A DNA stretch of 64,000 nt. Origin: Rhynchopus euleeides. Its lineage: Eukaryota; Euglenozoa; Diplonemea; Diplonemida; Diplonemidae. The position numbers and the translations under genes were made by a program. Below are positions 59,311 through 64,000 of this stretch, in pieces (within the stretch, counting starts at the first letter, position 1; the number at the start of each line of letters is the position of its first letter). The notes beneath the pieces were generated by a model. That model was not told the origin of the DNA, ran no database searches, and saw only the letters and a list, made by a program, of their open reading frames with translations. The stretch is from contig OY723268.1 of NCBI GenBank assembly GCA_963210315.1, positions 1,798,001 to 1,862,000 of the forward strand. The letters are read 5' to 3'.

Positions 59311-59669
59311 TGTGTGTGGTTATAAAGTTTTAAGGCGGTGTCGCCCTGCACGGGCAGTAGCACCTCCCCTTCAGTATCGCACTCCCGAAGGATTCCCCAA
59401 CACGACGTGGCACCGGTTTCGACGCGTACTCTTCGTACCCCTCCCCCCGGCCGCGTCTCTTCAGCGAAGAACCGGGGATAATCGGACCAGGGCTAGCTAA
59501 ACCCTGGTGGTGTCACGGGTGGGGTTGGAGAGGGAGAAAAGGAAGAAATGAAGTTGCGAAAAAGTCAAACACTGACACGTGAAATCAATAAAAAGGGTGG
59601 TATATATCGCCCCCTTGCTGCGACGAAGACACTAAATAGTCAGGCCGCTTCAAGAGTCTTGAGGGCTTG
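59311..59669 (+). ncRNA. Candidate structured RNA gene, copy A
   Basis: One of two near-identical units. After TGTGTGGTTATAAAG (TATA-like) there are closely packed hairpins: GGCG/CGCC around 59334-59345; CCGGTT (59413-59418) with AACCGG (59470-59475), enclosing GACGC (59421-59425) with GCGTC (59453-59457), GTAC (59426-59429) with GTAC (59435-59438), and CTTC (59459-59462) with GAAG (59466-59469); then CCAGGG (59487-59492) with CCCTGG (59502-59507). The third hairpin abuts the closing helix, as in a junction. No protein frame is conserved. It could also be a duplicated transposon fragment; RNA class not recognised. Confidence 0.45.
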
Positions 59670-60106
59670 AAGGAAGAAACAGGTTGCTGATGAGTCTCAG
59701 GAGCAGGCACCTTTTGTCCGCCCACATGACCTTCGCCCGAAGGCGAACCTCGTCCAGCTTGGCTCGATCGCCACAGAGAAGGGGATCATTCTCCGCTGTG
59801 GTGAACATCTTAAAAACCGAGGGTGCAGAGGTGGGGCAGCCCACTGGTGCGACAGCAGGCCGCCCCCGGATAGCTATAACTAGTGCATAGGAAGCATACG
59901 ACGGCACACGCAACAGATGCCGAAGGCACAACGGCGGGTCACTTTTAACCACCAGAGGAGTGGCACTCCCGAGGGGTGGGGAAGGGGGGGTAGTCACAAC
60001 ACTTTCGAAGGAAGAAAAGGGGCAAATGGGATGTTTTGTGCAAGGTAGAAAGGAAGTCACAACATGAGGCAGGGGGGATTGCTCATCAGGCCTGGGGGAA
60101 TAGAGG
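59670..60106. other. Spacer between the two duplicated units
   Basis: Unique sequence of about 440 bp; it contains a small hairpin CTTCGCCCGAAG at 59729. No gene recognised. Together with copy A it forms a ~790-bp repeat period. Confidence 0.5.
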
Positions 60107-60445
60107 GTTTGTGTGTGGTTATAAAGTTTTAAGGCGGTGTCGCCCTGCACGGGCAGTAGCACCTCCCCTTCAGTATCGCGACGTGACACCGGTTTCGACG
60201 CGTACTCTTCGTACCCCTCCCCCCGGCCGCGTCTCTTCAGCGAAGAACCGGGGATAATCGGACCAGGGCTAGCTAAACCCTGGTGGTGTCACGGGTGGGG
60301 TTGGAGAGGGAGAAAAGGAAGAAATGAAGTTGCGAAAAAGTCAAACACTGACACGTGAAATCAATAAAAAGGGTGGTATATATCGCCCCCTTGCTGCGAC
60401 GAAGACACTAAATAGTCAGGCCGCTTCAAGAGTCTTGAGGGCTTG
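60107..60445 (+). ncRNA. Candidate structured RNA gene, copy B
   Basis: Nearly identical to copy A except that about 23 bp (the ACTCCCGAAGGATTCCCC part of copy A) are absent and one or two bases differ; every helix listed for copy A is kept. The unit ends at the same point (GAGTCTTGAGGGCTTG). Keeping of the folded part while a linker varies fits an RNA gene, but two such young copies cannot prove constraint. Confidence 0.45.
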
Positions 60446-62333
60446 TCTGTGTGTGTGTGTGGTGACCACCATTTACGTGGGGTGTCGGGAGATCCTGCAC
60501 GGATCATTGCCCACTTGTGTGTTGCGTGATGTGTGTTGTGTCTTCTCCGTATCGCACTGTTTACCCGCGTTAACGAATGTCCCACCATGCATTCTGTGCA
60601 CCCCTACCCCCACACCCTAACTTAGCGCTGTGTATTGCTTTTGTTTCGCCCCACCACCCGCCCCTGCGATCCGACCCCCCATTCCCCCAGATCGAATCCC
60701 CCACATTTTGTTTGTAAGTTGCGTGTTTTTCTTCCGTGGCTTTCTTGCCGCTTTCTGAGACCTTCCCGAGAACACTTGGCGCAAATGCCTCGAACCAAGC
60801 TGGGCTGAACAGTGACTAAATAAGCCGGGCGGCATGACTTGCCATGTGTGTGCCTACAGCCGTGAGTTGATCAATGTTTGCTGGACCCTCGTGGATGAGC
60901 AGGCCGAGGGGGCGGTGGTGGTGCTCATGCATCTCAGCAACCTCCCCGGCCAATGGTGGTGCCGATTTCTTTGTCTCCCTAGTCTCTCCCAAAAGGAGGC
61001 TGTGTGTTGGCAGCGCATGCGTTCACCCCGCACAGGTCACGAACCGGCGCACAAAAAGTAAAGCGGGCAATGCACTATCAACAGCAGACGCCAGAGTGGC
61101 AGCAGTAATACGACAGTTGTCCACGCGCCACTCCCATCTTGCGAGCGGGAGGGGGTGGTGCCGCTGTCGGGCCACCCACCCCACCCGTGCCCCGCCCCCC
61201 GCAACCGCACACCCCTCTGCAGGATGTGTGCTATCAGCTGTGGAAGCGCCGCCGCAACCGGCAAAACCGAACGAAATAAATGAGGGGGGTGGGGTGCGGA
61301 AGGAGTGGGGTGGGGTGGGGAGGTATCTATTCGATGCTTCTTCTTCGATCATTTGACATCGTAATAAGCCCGGGTATCCTCGACGTACGGCCAGTCCCGC
61401 TGCATGGCCGTCCAGGATGCTTGCAGATGTCCTTTTCTTCTAATCCCCCGAAAGATTTTGACTTGGTGACTTGTCGGGTGGCCACCCTGCCCGACGTGTC
61501 CCTTCAGTAGTCGACAGTGGCTGTGTCGCTGATTTTTTGTCGTCAGCAGACTAATCGGGACCTGACTCTATCCTCGTGTGTGGATCTTCGGGACAGCCAC
61601 GGTGAAAGTCATACGAAAGAAATAGGGTGTGTGTCTCACGAGAAGAAACAGTTGCCGAAATAATTTCAATTATTTGCCTGCAATAAGGGCGACTGAAAGT
61701 CGCCTGCATAGCCTCGTCCCTCGTTGCTTGTGATTCGCGCAAAAAATCCCCTGAAGGAAAATCCATATCCCCAGCAAAAGTGTGCAGATCGCATCAAGAG
61801 CGGGTGCTCTGTGCGTTCGGCAATGGGGGAGTCTTTTCTCAAAAGTGCAGAACGGGTGGGATTTCCTCACAAGTCAGGAGGCAAACACGGCAGCGGTTCT
61901 GACACAGAGCAAAGGTGCCTCGGCTGCTGCAAAATGGTTTGTCGGTGGCGGTCAGAACTGAACTGAACACGCTCGTCGGGTTTTCCGACCGGAACCCCAG
62001 AGGATTAGAAGGTCTCGGACGGGCGTCCGAAAGCTCCGGGATTTTTAAAGGGATTCTCGGGTGCCCTCAGAACGCGTGGGGCAGCCCCCTCGAGCGGGAC
62101 CATCGAAACCAGGGGGTGGGTGTTCCTGCATGCCAGGTTCATTATCGGACCCCGCCATTCCCCCAGAGGCAATACGCCTGTGCCGGTTGCCATCGCCTGC
62201 ACCTCCCCACCCCCCCTCAGCCCCAGCCATGCTCGCCCCTGTGAGGTAAGGTGCGACACCACCACCTTAGTGTTCTCTATGGTTGTCACCACGCTACCCC
62301 ATCCCGCCTCCAGAATTCCGACACACAGCAGTC
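60446..62333. other. Intergenic stretch before GNAT gene
   Basis: No gene recognised. A TG run at 60447-60462 follows copy B. Frames up to 160 codons are present but are of mixed composition without domains. CCTCCAG at about 62307-62313 and CACAGCAG just before the ATG could be splice acceptors. Confidence 0.5.
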
Positions 62334-63008
62334 ATGCCTGCATCTGGCAAGGGGTGGACTGTCGAGCCTTTGACCGCTGCGAAACGCAGCGATGTTGCCG
62401 ACTTCTTTGCGACGCAGCAGCTCTTCCTCGGGAAGGTGCTGAAGGACGTGCCTGTCAATGAGCTCCGTGAGTACGGGGGTGTTCTGTACGACGCCTGCGC
62501 CCTGGACCCCTGCACATCGACAGTGCTGTTCGACGATAAGCAGACGCTTGTCGGTGTGGCGATGTGCTGCAGGCCCGACTACTACCAAGCTGTGGATGAG
62601 GGGCAGCTGTCAAAGCCCTGCGCGCAGCACCTCGCACTGTTCAAAAGCTTCCAGAGGCCAGCCGAGGAGTACGTCGCTGAGCACGACAGCAACAGCATGG
62701 GCCCCGTGACAGGGGTCTACTTCTGCGTGCTGCCGAAATACCAGGGGGGCGGGGCGCTCATGGCGATGATCACCCAGTGCTACAACCTCTGCCTCACCAA
62801 CGGATGCGGCTGGGTGTGGACGTGGAGCGCGAACAAGATTCTCGTCGGCAAACGCACCCCCCTGTTGCGACACGCCACCTTCCACGTCAGCCCATACCTG
62901 AAGGTCACCGATGTGCAGGAGTTTGAGTACGAAGGGGAGCGTCCCTACAAGGCTTCGATCCCTGTTTACATCGCGCTGTTCAAAATTGCGGGCGCTTCGA
63001 AGCTGTAG
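62334..63008 (+). CDS. GNAT-like N-acetyltransferase
   Basis: 224 aa, one exon; the start is the first ATG (CAGTCATGCCTGC). It begins WTVEPLTAAKRSDVADFFATQQ, as in the first strand and helices of GNAT folds. The acetyl-CoA-binding region is GVYFCVLPKYQGGGALMAMITQCYNLCLTNGCGWVWTW (about residues 127-164), with the R/Q-x-x-G-x-G/A-like loop as YQGGGAL. A C-terminal strand YLKVTDVQEFEYEGERPYKA follows. This should be a cytosolic acetyltransferase of unknown substrate. No signal or membrane segment. Confidence 0.72.
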   Translation: MPASGKGWTVEPLTAAKRSDVADFFATQQLFLGKVLKDVPVNELREYGGVLYDACALDPCTSTVLFDDKQTLVGVAMCCRPDYYQAVDEGQLSKPCAQHLALFKSFQRPAEEYVAEHDSNSMGPVTGVYFCVLPKYQGGGALMAMITQCYNLCLTNGCGWVWTWSANKILVGKRTPLLRHATFHVSPYLKVTDVQEFEYEGERPYKASIPVYIALFKIAGASKL

Positions 63009-64000
63009 TGCATCATGACTTGCCACCGGTTGTTTGACCTAGCTGAATCGGGCATCGTCACTGCAAAGGAAGAATAGTGCGTCAGCTACTTGGTGTGCGG
63101 GCCACAGGTTTCAACAAGCCATACATTGCTGGAGGGTGCTGGCCGCCCTCCTGCCTCGACTTGGCGAGACCCCAACCTCAAAACTTTTCAGAAGTGCCGC
63201 TGTCCATCGATTCCAAACCATGAATCCCGTGCAGATCTCAGGGGCGTTCTCTGTGACATAAAAGGCGCTGCGTCCGCGAGTTTGTTCGCACTCCCTTGAT
63301 ACCGCCCCCCCCCCCCCCCTCCGTGACGTGTTGTTTCGATACACAAAAGCCCGCTGTGTGGCTTGCTGGCACAGTCCGGCGCAGAGGGTGTCACCACACC
63401 ACCCCCCCCGCTGTAATGCACAGGAACCTTTGTGCATGAGATCCACCGGCAACAGAACTGCTGATGGCGAAAAGGGGGGGTGCGCGCACAAATTCCGCCG
63501 GGTTCACCACCCGCCGCCGCCGCCACTCCTGGTGAAGGCTTTTTGTTTCCCGAAGCCACCTGTGTGCGTTGTTAGTGATGAACTCTTCCCGTATTCTTCG
63601 TGGAGCAAGCTGATTCTCCGTAAAAGCTTGCGGCAGATCCCAAGGTTCCATCTGGGAGTGTCTACAGCGCCCCTAAGACGCAGCTCCCCCCAGCCCCCAG
63701 ACGCATTGCCAAGTGTGTCAGAAGGAGAGTGTGTAAATATGGAACACTGTCGACACATGAACAACCAAGAAAATCACTGCTTCCGACGAAACATACTCTG
63801 AGCTGTGTCTCTTTGTCTGCCACAGGGGCTTTGCCCTGCTGGAGCGAAAGCGGCATCCACTCCCAGAGACCGTGGCCCGACGAGGAACCCCTCCTTCCTC
63901 CTCCACCTCCACCATATCCTGTTATCCTTTCATGTGGTTGTGCCTTAGGGGAGAAGAGGCTGGGCCAAAAAAGTCAACTTGTGATCTGCGCTCAAAAAAT
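63009..64000. other. Intergenic stretch at right edge
   Basis: No gene recognised. C tracts at 63306-63320 and 63402-63410; GCCGCCGCCG run near 63511. The final 100 bp show nothing assignable. Confidence 0.5.

Noticed and set aside
59684-59760. Hammerhead ribozyme suggested by CTGATGAG
   Set aside because: No matching stem II followed by GAAA and no cleavage-site helix; the motif alone is common.

Overview
This is eukaryotic nuclear DNA from a GC-rich protist: long, mostly uninterrupted coding exons, a few spliceosomal introns with a shared GTATGY...YAG pattern, long low-complexity proteins, abundant C/G homopolymers and dense transposable elements. My best inference is a euglenozoan, possibly a diplonemid. 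The main reason is two tyrosine-recombinase retroelements with the order gag - recombinase - RT/RNase H, the order reported for VIPER of trypanosomes and unlike classic DIRS. I saw no spliced-leader, rRNA or tRNA gene, so this stays an inference.

Host genes, left to right: a kinesin-1 heavy chain in four exons (1532-9875, + strand); a PTEN-type phosphatase (14467-16026); an ankyrin-repeat protein (18093-19079); a secreted epoxide-hydrolase-like alpha/beta hydrolase (22499-23791); a very long low-complexity protein, probably one gene with a 74-nt hairpin intron (28298-34710); a ubiquitin-like/jacalin lectin ending in a CaaX box (36001-37239); a small CXorf65-like protein (50624-51010); a three-exon, 104-aa, probably mitochondrial protein (53085-53890); a TBC/EF-hand/FYVE protein (55142-58540); and a GNAT-like protein (62334-63008). 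All are on the + strand, which fits directional gene arrangement. The genes do not form one pathway, though PTEN, FYVE-TBC and kinesin all bear on phosphoinositide and membrane traffic.

The most striking content is mobile DNA. A 5-kb VIPER-like element (3199-8202) sits in sense inside kinesin intron 2, with the split-direct-repeat architecture A1-[genes]-B1-A2-B2. A diverged relative lies on the minus strand at 39857-44495. Stand-alone A-B units (about 165-197 bp) are scattered through the window like solo LTRs. One has a filled/empty-site comparison, and the paired ends of different copies show compensatory base changes. All share the core GTGTRGAAGCGTCAACGCA, centred on the near-palindrome GCGTCAACGC.

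A second unusual family begins TGGTGCCCC, has 5-bp target duplications, carries one inverted module within its terminal repeats, and has exchanged its central cargo between copies (10692-12370, 46743-47745, 47851-48857). The region 38.9-49.6 kb is a nest of these elements, a foldback element, AT-rich MITEs and tandem repeats. A duplicated, strongly foldable 340-360 bp unit at 59.3-60.4 kb is a candidate structured RNA gene. Other intergenic stretches are low-complexity or dispersed repeats in which I see no gene.
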